This document shows positions 42,044-54,082 of a DNA stretch of 64,000 bases, piece by piece. The DNA comes from Beroe forskalii (lineage: Eukaryota; Ctenophora; Nuda; Beroida; Beroidae). The first letter of the stretch is position 1. Each line of letters starts with the position of its first letter. Made by a program: the position numbers and the translations under genes. Below the pieces are notes generated by a model. It was not told the DNA's origin. It searched no databases and saw only the letters and a list, made by a program, of their open reading frames with translations. The stretch spans positions 1-64,000 of the forward strand of contig WFMF01000495.1 of NCBI GenBank assembly GCA_011033025.1, written 5' to 3'.

Positions 42044-45005
42044 AACGAGGCGAGCAGGACGTACATCATTCGTGAAACCAGATCCAAGTAGGTCCAGGAA
42101 GACCGGTTCTTGGCGGTGGAGTAAGATGGTAACACGCTTGTAATAAGGTATGGGTTGGAGGGGCAGGAAACGGACTTGCAGAGTCCTTTCCTCCTTTCCG
42201 CCGAGCGTACCGCAGCTTTTTGTCAACTTTGCGCGCTCATTCGAGTCCTAAGACGATCTGGTAAAATTTTTGACTTTGGGGGTTGTTCGTTATGTTGATG
42301 TATTGGACCACTTCCTTGCCAACTTCGGCGTACTTGAAAGCAAAGGATGTTCTTGCTGAGTCCCTATCTCTGGGGCCATGCTCCTTCCAACACACTTTAC
42401 AACACACTGAGATGGGAATCCGGCGGGGGTGATGTAGAAGTAGTCAGTGTACGACATCTTCTCTATTGTCGGCAGGAAGTTTATCTGAAACGAAGGGCGG
42501 TGTTACACATGAGTTGTCACGACATCTGAGAATAATTATGAAATTCTAACTCGTGTCATTTGTAAGTGCGTGATTATGATTCAAAAGAAAATATAATTTA
42601 ATTAAGTGACTAATTTTACTGTGCAGGGGTGCTGAATATTGGTGTTCTGACGCTACCATTAATTCACGAATAAGTGATAGTCCCTAAGAAAAGTAAAGTT
42701 ACTTAAGCACAGACTAGTGGATGTAACATAGGTAACATCAAAGCATTGTCTCGAGGGAGAGTTGCTTCTTACAAACCTCGTTTCTAAAAAATTCGTGGTT
42801 TCAAATAGTTCAGTTTTACCTTTTAAGTAAACAATATACTTTTCAAATACTGTAACATTTAAAAGCATTTTGGCATCATAAAATGGGAAATCAGATCAGT
42901 TATTGAACGGCCAATGAGAAAATTTCATTCTGTTTGAATTTTTCATGCTATTTACATCAATTTTTCGCGTATTCATTTCTGATTGTTGGTGAAAATAAAA
43001 TTTGAGAGTGAATCATTACTTCAAATAACATCTGGAAATGAATGTTTTAACCAAGTTTTCCTCGAATTACTACGGAGGTCAGAGGCTGAAGCTCCGTTTA
43101 AAATTTAATATCAATCTCATTATTTCACATGGTTGATATAGCAACAGCGCATTTCGTGTACTTCGCGCGCAAAAATAATCAGTAATTCGTCATCGCGCCC
43201 CACAAAAACAAACGGAATCCAGAAGATAATTGCCAAAAACACATGAAAATTGTCACAAAATGTCTTGAATGGCTAAATGCTTGTTGAATCGAATTTTGAC
43301 TCCATGCACGTATCTTCACGTTTATGGAAGAATGAGGCTTGATGAAATGCTCTTTCTTTTTGCAAACAAACACCTTGTCCATCGCCACAGTTCCCTTGAC
43401 GTTGTGCGATATAAGGAACTTAGCTTCAACCGACGACATATTCCTGACTTGGAAGGATTTAGAGACAGCAGTACCAATAGGAACATCCCCGAAATCTAGG
43501 AGCTGGTGCACGAAATCTTCTACAATCGAGTCATCTCCCACCATAATATACGGGTGCTTGCCTGGGAAGATAGATTAGTTGATGTTTTGGCGTTTTGCTC
43601 GCCAGCCGTCTGGGTGTGAAATTTGAAAAAGCACGTCTCAATTCTGAGTAACTACACGCATGATTCATCGCCAGTGGAAATTCATTACTTCATTACCAGC
43701 AGCGAAGAGAAATAAATCAACTCCTATTACCAAGCTCTTACTGTATATATAAACACTTACCAACACCACTAATGTAAAGCTCTCGATGCTGCTCATTCCC
43801 AAAAGAGATAACCGCCTTAGAATCGTAGACGTGAGCTTCACCCGGCGTGAACTTCACCGTGACATCGCAGTGTCCTTTCTCCGGCAGGAGCCCCAGACTC
43901 GGCTCAATGGAGAAGGGCTCGGCCACATCCCACTTGAAGTAGGTTTCAATGCTCTTGTTAACAAGTGTAAAGGTCCGGGAGGCAGTAGTCTGTACCCCGC
44001 AGGTGTCGAAGTTGAGGGAGTGAGGGAGGTCGATGGAGTACTTGGGGAGAACCGCCCGTACATTAACAGTGAACTTGTCGGTTTTTGTGGAGAACTCGAC
44101 CTGGTCGCTGTACAGTTCCTGGGTGATATAAGTGCACGTTACAGAAACACGTTACAGTTACACGTTACAGTTACACGTTACAGTAACACGTTACAGCAGC
44201 ACGAAACGGTAGCAGGGTAAGAGGTTACAATAGCACATAACAGTATATTGACGATGAAAAGCAAGATAGCAAGAGGATTGAACTAAAATTACGACACAAT
44301 ATACCAATATATAGTGAGAGGACACTGGATTATAAAATTGAATATGGCACAATCTTCTGGAAGAAGTTCGCATATTTCTCAATTATGAAGCAACAAACCT
44401 TTTCTAGAGGCTTGAAGGTAATAGGTATTTTGGCAGTGTTCCCAGAGACGAGGGTAATAATCTCGGGATATTTGGTTGAAAAACATTTGTTGGTGGGTGT
44501 CCTGAAAATATGCCTGATAACTAACGTGCTAAACTAGTAAATTGGCTGCAAATCTTAGCAAATATTCGCAGACTAATGGTACCGCTTCAGATTGAAAGCA
44601 GCAAACATGTCAAAAGGATATTTCCAAAGAATATTTCCATGTTTTATAATTAGGGGAACGTATTCCGAGCCTATCCTTATCCTCTTATCATAAATCATTA
44701 AAACAGCTTGTGCATTCCGCTTTCACACACATGGACTCCAGCTTATCATGGAATATGGTCTCCCTCTTGGCTCTTCCGTCCATCAGTAAGAACTTTAAAT
44801 GATTTAATGAAGTCAAACACGAACCTACATTGTTTAGCAGGATTACTAGCTTTATTGTTTTAAAACTGATGAATATACAAATAGCTAAATATCTAAATAT
44901 GAAAAATACTTACTTGTACTTGATTTTATGAGTTTTGGTGTCCACATTTTTGATTTTGATAACTTTGGTGTATTCACCGCCAGGCTCCCATGCATTCCAT
45001 GTTAT
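42044..45005 (-). CDS. CFAP65: CFAP65 (CCDC108), five exons, partial
   Basis: CFAP65 is a ciliary/flagellar axonemal protein with repeated ASH/MSP-like beta domains, needed for sperm tail structure. Exons in transcript order, all with AG/GT borders and compatible phases: 44914-45005 (NAWEPGGEYTKVIKIKNVDT), 44399-44501 (GNTAKIPITFKPLEK), 43761-44118 (ELYSDQVEFSTKTDKFTVNV; FKWDVAEPFSIEPSLGLLPE), 43320-43561 (LLDFGDVPIGTAVSKSFQVR; FIKPHSSIN) and 42484 to the gap (INFLPTIEKMSYTDYFYITP; TLQVRFLPLQPIPYY; EPVFLDLLGSGFTNDVRPAR). The order and spacing match the N-terminal third of CFAP65. The last exon needs two frame corrections: about 2 nt between VGRS and GPRD, and 1 nt near YQIVL. The first exons lie above 45005 and were not identified. 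The rest of the gene is in or beyond the gap. Confidence 0.85.
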
Positions 45006-45520
45006 CTGTGAAGTTAAGAGGATCCCATTTCGGTTGGATGTTGCACTTGTCATTTCATCCTCAAATTTGAAGATGTGTCGATATAGGATAATAGGGAAGA
45101 ATAGTAATCAATATTTTACTATTTTATAATGAATGATGGTGGTTTGAACTCTATCTATGTTGCATTTTCAGACTGCCAGAAATAGTCAGCTGCTATTTTC
45201 AGGTGCCTAATTAGCGTTTTGCCTCACGTCACTGATGGGTTGTTTTCCTGGTTCACAAAATGGAGGACAAGAAGTGCAATCACCTCTCGTTTTGTGAATC
45301 AGGTGACAGCACCCCAGGAACCTAAGCTCGGGTATCTCCTCGAACTTTTTGTCTCATTACGGGAATCAATAAGATAAGCCAAAAGTTTCCCCCAGATCAA
45401 AGGGATTTGATATTTCATTGAAACTCATAAAACTCTGTTTTTTCAATTCTACCTTGTAGCAAATATTGCGATTGCCTCGTATTGTACCCATAATGTTTTG
45501 ATTAGTAGCTCTTTTTCATT
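45006..45520. other. CFAP65 intron / upstream sequence
   Basis: No further CFAP65 exon could be read. Contains a gattcacaaaa...gaggtgattgc-type imperfect dyad (45245-45305). Confidence 0.35.
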
Positions 45521-45828
45521 CAGGCCCATACTCCCGTAGCCAGGATTTTTTTCGGTTAGGTCCTTTCACAATGACTAATGAGCAAGCTACAAAAGGGGTT
45601 TGGGCCAAGCCTCCGGAAAAATTATGAGAAATCGGGAGTTCGGGACTGTTTTTGGGGGCGAAATAAATCAAGTTTATCATTCACGCATTCTTTTACACAC
45701 AAATACAATATTTTTCTTACACGAATATTACGATATTCGTTAAATTAGGGCAAAATTTTGGTATTTTGGGAGGTTCCCATTTTTCCGAGGGGGCCGTAGC
45801 CCCCACGGCCTCCCCAGGCTACGGGCTG
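45521..45828. mobile_element. hAT-type miniature element
   Basis: Starts CAGGCCCATACTCCCGTAGC, ends GGCTACGGGCTG. The flanks TTTTCATT and CTTTCATA are a decayed 8-bp TSD (6 of 8). The interior matches 22811-23275 (caagtttatcattc.cgcatt.., cgaatattacgat). Confidence 0.65.
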
Positions 45829-45984
45829 CTTTCATAAAGCATCAAGTGGGCAAAAATTTAAATTTCACGTTTGATTGCGGTCCAGGACTCAGAGCTCCAA
45901 ATTTCCATAGTAAGTATTCCCCAGTATTTAGTACGTGAGGTTTTCATTTCACGGTTCACCCTGCTGATGCTACAAACAGGAACT

Positions 45985-46447
45985 TGTCGAATCAAGCCGA
46001 ATCAAACCTAAACAAGCGGAACAAACCGAAAACACCCCGAACCAGCCAAAAAACCTACCGAATAAAGCCGAAACGATTCGAAACAAGCCAAAAGGTATCC
46101 TCCTTTCATAAGTCACCCCCACACCTCCCACATCACCTTCACCCCTCAATCCTCATTCCTCACCGCCTCTGCGGTCAGAGGCAGGCACAGTCCCACCCCG
46201 GGAAACGAAACAACCCGGAACAAGTTAATCAACCCGAATCAACCCGAGTCGGGGTTAGGTTAAGGGACTTAAGGGTTGTCAACCCCTACCCTGACCCTAA
46301 CTCGGGTTTATTCGGGTTGATTCGCTTGTTTCGGGTTGATTCACTTGTTTAAGCTTTTTTCAGATCGTTTTGGATTGATTCGGGGAGGTTTTTGGGTTAT
46401 TTCGGGGTGGTTTCGGTTTGTTTAGCTTGTTTCGGCAAGATTCAACC
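45985..46447. repeat. Foldback of GAATCAACCCGAA-type repeats
   Basis: The left half is rich in gaatcaa/ccgaaacaa units and the right half in the complement (ttcgggttgattc, tttcggttgtt), forming a long imperfect hairpin. A C-rich segment (46110-46200) shared with 23020-23165 lies in the left half. Confidence 0.55.
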
Positions 46448-47481
46448 AGTCCCTGAACTTGTATTACTATTATCAACGCGGTTCATCCACCATCTTTGAG
46501 TTTGGTTTGTCTGTTATGATTTTTATTTGTATTTTCACTATTTGGAGCCTCATAATTAATAAGAAATAGGTACTTTTCAAGACAAAAATTACCTAACATG
46601 GGACAATAATTCCGGGGATCGAAAATTTGGGTGTTCGAAAATACAGGGATTTTTTTCAAAATCCCCAAATTAAATTAGGGGATTTTCGCCTTTTTTCAAA
46701 TCCGAAAAAAATAAGGTAACTTTTGGGAATGAGTCAGAACCTCAGAAAGGCCAATATCACTGAAGTGATCGATGTAGTAGAATTTCCAGTACAAGATCCT
46801 TTTATCGAGTCAGGTGTAGAAGGTTTTATTTGGAATTACTGCATTCTAGATATTTTGAACTCTATTGCACTGATATCCTGAAATTTGTCTAAAATTTGTC
46901 TGAAATTTGTCTGGGAGTTCCATATTTCATGCACTGACGCACTGTTAGTCAAAGCACAAACCCGCAATTAACTAATTTTGGGGAAATAAATTTGAGGATC
47001 AAAATTCTAGGGTACGAAAAAATCCCCAAATTTCGTACCTTTTGAATATGTCTTGTAAGGTAATTTTGAAGAGTTGGCTCAACATTGGACATCATGAGTC
47101 ATTGTCAATCATTTAATTGTGAGCAGGCACGTGCACTGAAAATTGGCTGTTTTCAAGGAAACACTCACTTATCCATTACTAATGCCTTTCGGTGAAACAA
47201 AATTGCGTGGGGAGAGAAAAAAACCTCAATATTTTCATCCTGAATTTGCATAAAACATTAAATCTGAAAACCAGACTGACCCTCCTCAATGCCTTTCTGT
47301 GGAATGGAAAAGGCGATTGTGGAGGGACGAATATCTCAATAATCTATATAATTGATCCCAATTTTGCATAAAACATTAAAATCCTAATAGTTAGGTAAAA
47401 ATTGATCCTCAAAGAATAAGAAAAATTGAAGTGTGTATCTGTGAAGGTCGGTAAAAGATAAATAAAAAAGGAATATTATGT
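46448..47481. other. Noncoding downstream of the phosphatase gene
   Basis: 47190-47240 and 47290-47390 share cctttc.gtg...gtggggag/gaggga and tttgcataaaacattaaa, a diverged duplication. No exon read. Confidence 0.4.
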
Positions 47482-48357
47482 TTATGTACTAAATTCACTG
47501 CCAATTAAATCGGCAATACTTTTGAACACATATGTAGGACCTGAATCCATTTCATGCTTTGATAAAGTTTCTTCCTTGGTGACTCCAGTTAGAACTAAAG
47601 CAGTATCAATTCCAGAGTTGATTCCAAACTGAATGTCTGTTAGCAAGCTATCACCTACCATTAGCACCTTTGATTTATCAGATATTTCATGATCATCACA
47701 AATCACATCAAATAAAAGTGAGGAAGGTTTCCCCATGATTTTAGGATTTGATTTAGTAGCCGAATTAAGACCTGATAATAATCGTCCAGTTCCAGGCAGG
47801 GTCCTCGACTCGTTTAAGGGATACTCAAAGTCAAGGTTAGTTGCAATATATTCTGCCCCACACTCCATGATATAAATATAAGCCTTCACCAACTTTGTGT
47901 AATTATAAAAAGGGTCAAAAGAACCGACAACAAACTTCACACAAGGATCTGGTGTGAATTTTGCAAAATCAGAGAAGTTATGAGGATCCATATCTTCACC
48001 AACTCCAATACAGTCTATTTCGAATTCTGTCATGATTTCAGAAAGTCCCTTTGAACCTATCAGATACACCTTCTCATCTGGCTTGATCCTTTGTTTTATG
48101 TAACATGCCAGAGAAACTCCTGGGTTGTATAAAACATCTAATGAGACTGAAATTCCTAAAACTTCATTAATACAGCTTTGCATAATAGGTCTTGTCTTAG
48201 CACTATTATTGGTAACAAAACACACCAGCTTTTCAGAGGATATTAATTTACTGATAACATTTGATGCTCCTGGTATTGCAGATTTTCCATGCCAAAGGAC
48301 TCCACTGCAATCAAATAGAAACACATCATATTTCTCAAGGAGAGGTGGCTTTGACAT
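47482..48357 (-). CDS. PGP: Phosphoglycolate/p-nitrophenyl-phosphatase-like HAD protein with altered motif I
   Basis: Intronless 291 codons. ATG at 48357 with an in-frame TAG 15 nt upstream supports this start, and the length is close to PGP/PDXP proteins (about 290-320). HAD C2-cap family members dephosphorylate phosphoglycolate, pyridoxal phosphate or related small phosphates in the cytosol. Motif I reads FLFDCSGVLWHG (residues 13-24). The nucleophile D16 is present but the +2 acid/base Asp is Ser18 (codon AGT, two changes from GAT). Motif II (FVTNNSAKTR, 47-56), the cap signature (ATNLDFEYPL), PGTGRLL, motif III GKPSS (Lys about 210) and motif IV (MVGDSLLTDI, 233-242, with LVLTGVT) are intact. 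It is probably expressed and conserved, but catalysis may be lost or altered. The gene lies upstream of CFAP65 in the same orientation. Confidence 0.85.
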   Translation of the reverse strand: MSKPPLLEKYDVFLFDCSGVLWHGKSAIPGASNVISKLISSEKLVCFVTNNSAKTRPIMQSCINEVLGISVSLDVLYNPGVSLACYIKQRIKPDEKVYLIGSKGLSEIMTEFEIDCIGVGEDMDPHNFSDFAKFTPDPCVKFVVGSFDPFYNYTKLVKAYIYIMECGAEYIATNLDFEYPLNESRTLPGTGRLLSGLNSATKSNPKIMGKPSSLLFDVICDDHEISDKSKVLMVGDSLLTDIQFGINSGIDTALVLTGVTKEETLSKHEMDSGPTYVFKSIADLIGSEFST

Positions 48358-50182
48358 ATTTTTACAAATCTAATGGACAAACAAAACATCCATTAGCAAT
48401 CTGTTCGATCAACATATTTGTAAAAAAACAATTAGAATATGGGATTAAATTCAATGTTTTATGATTCATGAATCATTTAAAGGAGACTGTTCTTTTCTAT
48501 ATCTATCATCAATGTAAATTCTGATATTATGTAGGTAGAATGGAGTGGATGTCAACAGTGCATAATTATTGACTGATTAATGTACAATAACCAAAAGTTA
48601 TAAAGTAGTTATCTACAGTGCACAGTTTGTCAGAAAATAAAAGATTAGGAGGGCTTTGGCACTAACTAATATTCTCTCCAAAATTTTAAAACCAAAGTTT
48701 AGGTACATAGGCAAAATGAAATAAGCAAGATTGCTGAAATAATAAAGATCAAAAAATGTTCCATATCGAAATCCCATGGAATGCTAACTTATTAATTTGA
48801 AGTTGGGCTGTTGGGGTGGTTTTGGGTACTTTGGTACATCAAACTTGTAGTTGATTGTTTGACTGAATAATATTGTTTGTCTGAGTGACCTGAGAAACAC
48901 AATTCTACCAACTATTTTTTGCCCTGAAAGCCCAAGGCTCCTGTCAGGAGATAAGGTGACCAACCCACTCTTAAGGCTTGTAGGAAGGGTTATTTTGACA
49001 TTATAGTTATACTTGATTTATAATAAGTTCACAGTCTGAATTCAGGGTGAATTTGCACCAAATTCAGTTGAACTTGAAAAAAATCAAGGATTATGCCTTA
49101 TGTTTGAGAAATATCACTTTTATGAAACAAGCACCATGTGATACACTGATAATCAAAATTGTGGTTTATTGACCTGAAAAACATGATGCAACCTACAATT
49201 TTCTTTTCAAGGTTCCTGTCAGGAGATAAATTTACCTCACACACTTTTTGGGCTTTCAGGAAGGCTGATTTTCTGGCTTTAACTAAAGACCAATTCTTGA
49301 GAATTTTAAATTATGTTATGTGATTCAGATAGGTACTGTGTGATATATCAATTTTGTGGTCAATCAGTAGGTACTAACAATGTTTTCAGAGTGACCAATC
49401 CTTTTATCTTTTGGTGAAATAAATCATCCCAAGGAAACAAGGTAGAACTGTGAAAATTCTGAAACTCTCTTTACCTCCTATGAGGAGATTCTATAGTAAA
49501 TCAAGCCATCAAAGTCGAATTTGTTTAGATTTTCAGCTATAAATAGTTCTTCAGGTCTAATTTGCAATGGTCATGCAAAGAGCTGTTTGAAGAGGTTAGG
49601 ATGACAATAAGATCTTCTGGTCTTTACCAAAATCATTTTGGGAGGGGAGAGTAACCTCTATTCTTAAAAAGTGGCTGCCTCTGACTTGATTGTTATGCAA
49701 TGTTCCATGAAATTTTTGTATCTTCTATAACTGAGTAACATGATATGGTCTCCTGTTTTGACCATGTCATTTAAGCTGGTAAGAGAATTGATCATCAATT
49801 GATGACTCATCAGTGATATGTTGTTACAGTGTGTACATTGAGCCCAAGGCTCAATATCACATGCAAAAATAAGGCACTAGTCTTGTATGTCTGATTGAAT
49901 CATCAATTTCACTACCTTTCCACATTTTCACAATCTCAATTTCTCGACCTGTACAGTGTACACCCACCCACTGAGTGTATTTACAAACTAGTCAAACAAA
50001 TGATTAGTCAAACAAATGATGTCATTAACTAACAGATAGAAATAAGATAGGGAATGGTAGATCATCTAAAATACAATTGAATCACCATAAACATTGTGAA
50101 TGTCCAGTACCACTCAGCCTCTTAACCACCACTCAAGCATATTCTTACATACTGCCTTACCAATGAAACACCTTCATTACAC
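48358..50182. other. Noncoding upstream of the phosphatase gene
   Basis: Two diverged ~260-bp units near 48880-49030 and 49170-49290 share cctga.aaacac, ggttcctgtcaggagataa and ttcaggaagg. No promoter or gene could be assigned. Confidence 0.4.
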
Positions 50183-51799
50183 ACCTAGGTGGCAAAATGG
50201 TACCACAGGAACACGACAAAAATTAGCCTCCATTAGCCTCCATGGAGGCTGAGTGGAGCCTGAGTGGAGGCTAAGTGGAGGCTAATTTCAAAAATTAGCC
50301 TCCACGAAGGCTAATGGAGGCATGAGGCTAATTTTCGAAAAATAGCATCCACTATGGAGGCTAATTAGCCTCCACCCAGCCTCCACTAGCCTCCACTCAG
50401 CCTCCATGGAGGCTAATTTTTGGTTTAGCCTCCACTAGCCTCCACTCAAGAATAAGCCTCCATTAGCCTCCACGGAAATTAAAAAAGTCATTTTTTGGAT
50501 TCTATGGAAGCTATTTTGACAGTGCTAGTGGAGGCTATAGCCTCCAAATGGAGGCTAAAATCATGAAAAAACACAGATAATATGCTAGCCTCCACAAAAT
50601 TAAATTTACCTTTGTCATGTTTTTACAAAAAGAGTACATTTTGTAACATAGACCAAAGTTTCTAATCCAGCTAGTATTAGGCACCACTCGGCCTCCAATA
50701 GAATCCACTCAGCCTCCACTAGGCTCCACTAGGCTTCACTCAGCCTCCACTAGGCTCCACTAGCCTCCACTAGGCTAGTGGAGCTAAGTGGAGCCTAGTG
50801 GAGGCTGAGTGGAGCCTAGTGGAGGCTGATTGGAGCCTAGTGGAGGCTGAATGGAGCCTAGTGGAGGCTGAGTAGAGCCTAGTGGAGGCTAGTGGAGGTT
50901 GAGTGGAGCCTAGTGGAGGCTGAATGGAGCCTAGTGGAGGCTGAGTGGAGGCTAGTGGAGCCTAGTGGAGGCTAGTGGAGCCTAGTGGAGCCTAGTGGAG
51001 CCTATTGGATCCTAGTGGAGGCTAGTGGAGGCTAGTGGAGCCTAGTGGTGGCCAGCGGAGCCTAGTGCTCTAGTGGAGGCTGAGTGGAGGCTAGTGGGGC
51101 CTGAGTGGAGCCTAGTGGAGGCTGAGTGGAGGCTAAGTGGAGGCTAGTGGAGGCTAAGTGGAGGCTAGTGGAGGCTAAGTGGAGGCTGAGTGGAGCCTAG
51201 TGGAGGCTGAGTGGAGCCTAGTAGAGGCTGAGTGGAGCCTAGTGGAGGCTGAGTGGAGCCTAGTGGAGGCTGAGTAGGGCCTAGTGGAGGCTGAGTGTAG
51301 GATAGTTGGAGCTGTCTGAAAGTTTGAAGCTATATATTGTTTTTCACATTAGTACACATAAATCACCATTTTCAGCAATAAATTTTGTGTTTTGTAGGCT
51401 CATTGATTTAGGCTCCACTCAGCCTCCACTCAGCTTTAGCCTCCACAAAAATGACTTTTTAAATTTCCGTGGAGGCTAATGGAGGCTAATTCTTGAGTGG
51501 AGGCTAGTGGAGGCTAGTGGAGGCTAAACCAAAAATTTAGCCTCCATGGAGGCTGAGTGGAGGCTGAGTGGAGCCTAGTGGAGGCTGGGTGAAGGCTAAT
51601 TAGCCTCCATAGTGGAGGCTATTTTTCGAAAATTAGCCTCATGCCTCCATTAGCCTCCGTGGAGGCTAATTTTTGAAATTAGCCTCCACTCAGGCTCCAC
51701 TCAGCCTCCATGGAGGCTAATGGAGGCTAATGAAGGCTAATTTTTGTCGTGTTCCTGTGGTACCATTTTGCCACCTAGGTACCATTTTGCCACCTAGGT
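50183..51799. mobile_element. 1.6 kb foldback element built of a GCCTCCACTAG minisatellite
   Basis: Ends CCTAGGTGGCAAAATGGTAC and complement, with ~380-bp inverted arms (to about 50560 and from about 51400). The arms contain accacaggaacacgacaaaa, then arrays of attagcctcca. The right end has an extra 19-bp tandem copy (51762-51780, 51781-51799). No ORF of its own. Confidence 0.75.
50690..51310. repeat. 21-bp minisatellite (TGGAGGCTGAGTGGAGCCTAG)
   Basis: About 28 imperfect units alternating GGAGGCTGAG and GGAGCCTAG. At about 50755-50790 the orientation flips (ctaggctccac to gtggagcctag), making the centre palindromic. Confidence 0.85.
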
Positions 51800-52550
51800 A
51801 CCTCTCTTCTTTGTACCTTGGGCTCACAATTAGGAGCGTATAAGATATATTAATTAATTAATTACCTCTCTTCAAACCTCTGTAGTACTCTCACTAATTC
51901 CACCTACTAAGACTAAGACACACCTACCTCTATTCAAACCTTTCTAGTACTCTCACTAAGTCTAGCACAACTCAACCTGTTGGCTCAGATCACAGAGTTA
52001 GAGGGACAGGCTTATCAGCCACACTTACCACGGGACCCAGGTAGTCAATATTTGGAGGGCACCCCCACTCATTTGCAGCTCGAAAAGGTTAGTACCACCT
52101 GGTACCTAGTAAGGGGTTCTACTATCAAGAAGTGCAGGCAGGTTCCAGTAGAATGCTGAACTTGGAGCGTTTCTATCAAATCCCGAAAGGGAATAGCAAT
52201 GGTGTGTGGATTTTGCACTAAAAGAAAGGTGTGAAAAGGATACGAATGGAATATTGGCATCTTGATTATAGTAGGATGCTACCCTATCCTCCACTGTGCA
52301 CCATTTTTCCTAGTTTGCAAAACAACCCTCCTAATTTCCAATGTTGTGTGCTAGGGATGGGTGAAATCCATCTATCTTGTTCATCTATATCACCCATGGA
52401 ACAATTGCATTGTGAAGAGTTGAAACCACAGCTATATACAGAATTAACGTTCAGAGAGCAAATATAATGCATAATGCAGGCATGTAATGTCAAACAGTTT
52501 GAAAAGGCCAAGGCAAAAAAACAGTGTTTAAGTGTTTTTGGCAAGATCAG
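51800..52550. other. Noncoding
   Basis: Short duplicated words (ctctcttcaaacct..tagtactctcactaa) at 51868-51900 and 51928-51960. Overlapping frames of 60-118 codons show no family features. Confidence 0.35.
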
Positions 52551-52559
52551 CAAGGAGGT

Positions 52560-53170
52560 ATGTGGCAATCCACATGTGGCGCGCGCGAGGGGGTCAGGCA
52601 ACGCCTGGCAAACCCACTTAATCAATACCAGAGCCATCATTTCCAGGGGCTATGGAGCTGAAGCGCGATTTCCTAAACCCTGGCCGTATATGTCAGGCGA
52701 CGTCAGACAAGGCCTTATAGGCGTACTTCTGAGGAAGTGCGACGCGCAACGCGAACAATTATTTATGTGTTTAGCAACCTTGGTTAGCAGACGCCCCTGG
52801 TTACTGGTTAGGAGAATAGGAGACTAGACGCCGCGCCGCGCTTTTCTTTAACCAGAGCAGAAGTTTCGATACGACACCCCCATGGCCGCGCGCCCGCGCC
52901 TTGCTAAACACGTATATCACTGAAACTGTGGTTCGCGCTTGCACTAACCAGCGCCCTGGTTGATCGCACACGGAGTGGGCGGCGCGACGCCCCTGGTTAG
53001 GGGAAGGTTCGCGCGCGCCGCGGTGCGCGTACACACCATCTAGGGTCCTGGTTAGGGCAACGCGCGGGGAATAGTTCCTAATGTCGGCTGCATAGTTTCC
53101 TTTCGCCTAATTACCAGGGGTGTCGATACGGCACGCGCTTGCCGTATACGTGTTTAGCAAGTGTTAACGT
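52560..53170. mobile_element. Cluster of broken family A and B elements
   Basis: Recognisable pieces: tgtgtttagcaa (52767), acgcccctggttactggtta (52790), TTGCTAAACACGTATATCAC (52900), gcgccctggttgatcg (52951), gcccctggttaggggaa (52989), gtcctggttagggcaa (53045), ttaccaggggtgtcgatacg (53111) and two acgtgtttagcaa ends (53148, 53166). Repeated nesting has scrambled the borders. Confidence 0.6.
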
Positions 53171-53820
53171 GTTTAGCAAATTCCACATTCCATGCCCATA
53201 TTAATAATATATTATTTTACGAGAAAACCCGTTGGGTTTTATCTTTCATTGGACGTATAGTCAGTTGGACGTACAATAAATTGAACTGGGGGTAGGGGTG
53301 CAACGTAACGAAATTACGAAATATTTACATAGGATTTGATTATGAATCAAAAATATTGCAGTTTAGCGTTTGTAAATTAATCTTTAGGACAGTAAGTAAG
53401 AAGAACTCAAGAACATTGGTTTTCTCATCCAAACTTGATGGATTTCTCCCATCCCTGCGCGCAACACTCGGAGGTTTGGAGGGTCGTGTTGCGGAAAACC
53501 TTGCGTGCGCGGCGGAGGGTAGGGTAACATCCTACAAATCCAAACTTCAGATTCGCAGAAAAGATGGGCAACAAATTTGAATCCAAGCTCATTGAATCAA
53601 AATTGACCGCATTTTTATCTGTAACTATTTACTATTTAGAACCCACTTCTAACTTGAGCAATTATAAATATCTCCTTCTGTCGCATCCCCGCAAAAACCA
53701 TCGAAACTACGAATATCTTCACATGGAAGAATTATCGCTGATTTTCACAATGAAACAAAATGCTCAAGTCTTACCTTTTCTCCTACAATAGTGATTAGAG
53801 TTGATAGTCTTCTGTCGTAA
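53171..53820. other. CpG repeat with empty insertion sites, then noncoding
   Basis: 53440-53540 is related to 37430-37740 but lacks the B and A insertions found there. The frame from 53564 to 53791 has no recognisable product. Confidence 0.5.
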
Positions 53821-53829
53821 TCTGTTTAC

Positions 53830-53905
53830 TTCCCCTAACCAGGGGTGTCGCTGGTTTGGAGCAAGGCGCGGCGCGCGCGTAAAACTAGGGATCTGGTTAG
53901 AGCAA
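53830..53905. mobile_element. Family A element (9-bp TSD)
   Basis: TTCCCCTAACCAGGGGTGTC ... GATCTGGTTAGAGCAA, flanked by TCTGTTTAC (53821-53829 and 53906-53914). Confidence 0.85.
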
Positions 53906-54082
53906 TCTGTTTACCAAACTCGAAAATTCCATTGAGAACGTAATTTATGACTTAAAACAGTTGAAACGTTTCCAAAGTACACAGTAACGAAATGGCTGAT
54001 TCTTCGTTAAAATGCACGTGCAGTTTTTGCGTGCAATCACCAATAACCATAGCAATGATCACAACTGGTGAATTAAATCTTG

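Noticed and set aside
43269-43578. Plus-strand ORFs opposite CFAP65 exon 4
   Set aside because: Antisense shadows of a well-supported spliced exon.
50690-51310. CRISPR-like array
   Set aside because: Units are contiguous without unique spacers, in a eukaryotic foldback element.
52474-52827. 117-codon plus-strand ORF
   Set aside because: It runs into family A/B element fragments, has no recognisable motifs, and the overlapping minus strand also has a 118-codon frame.
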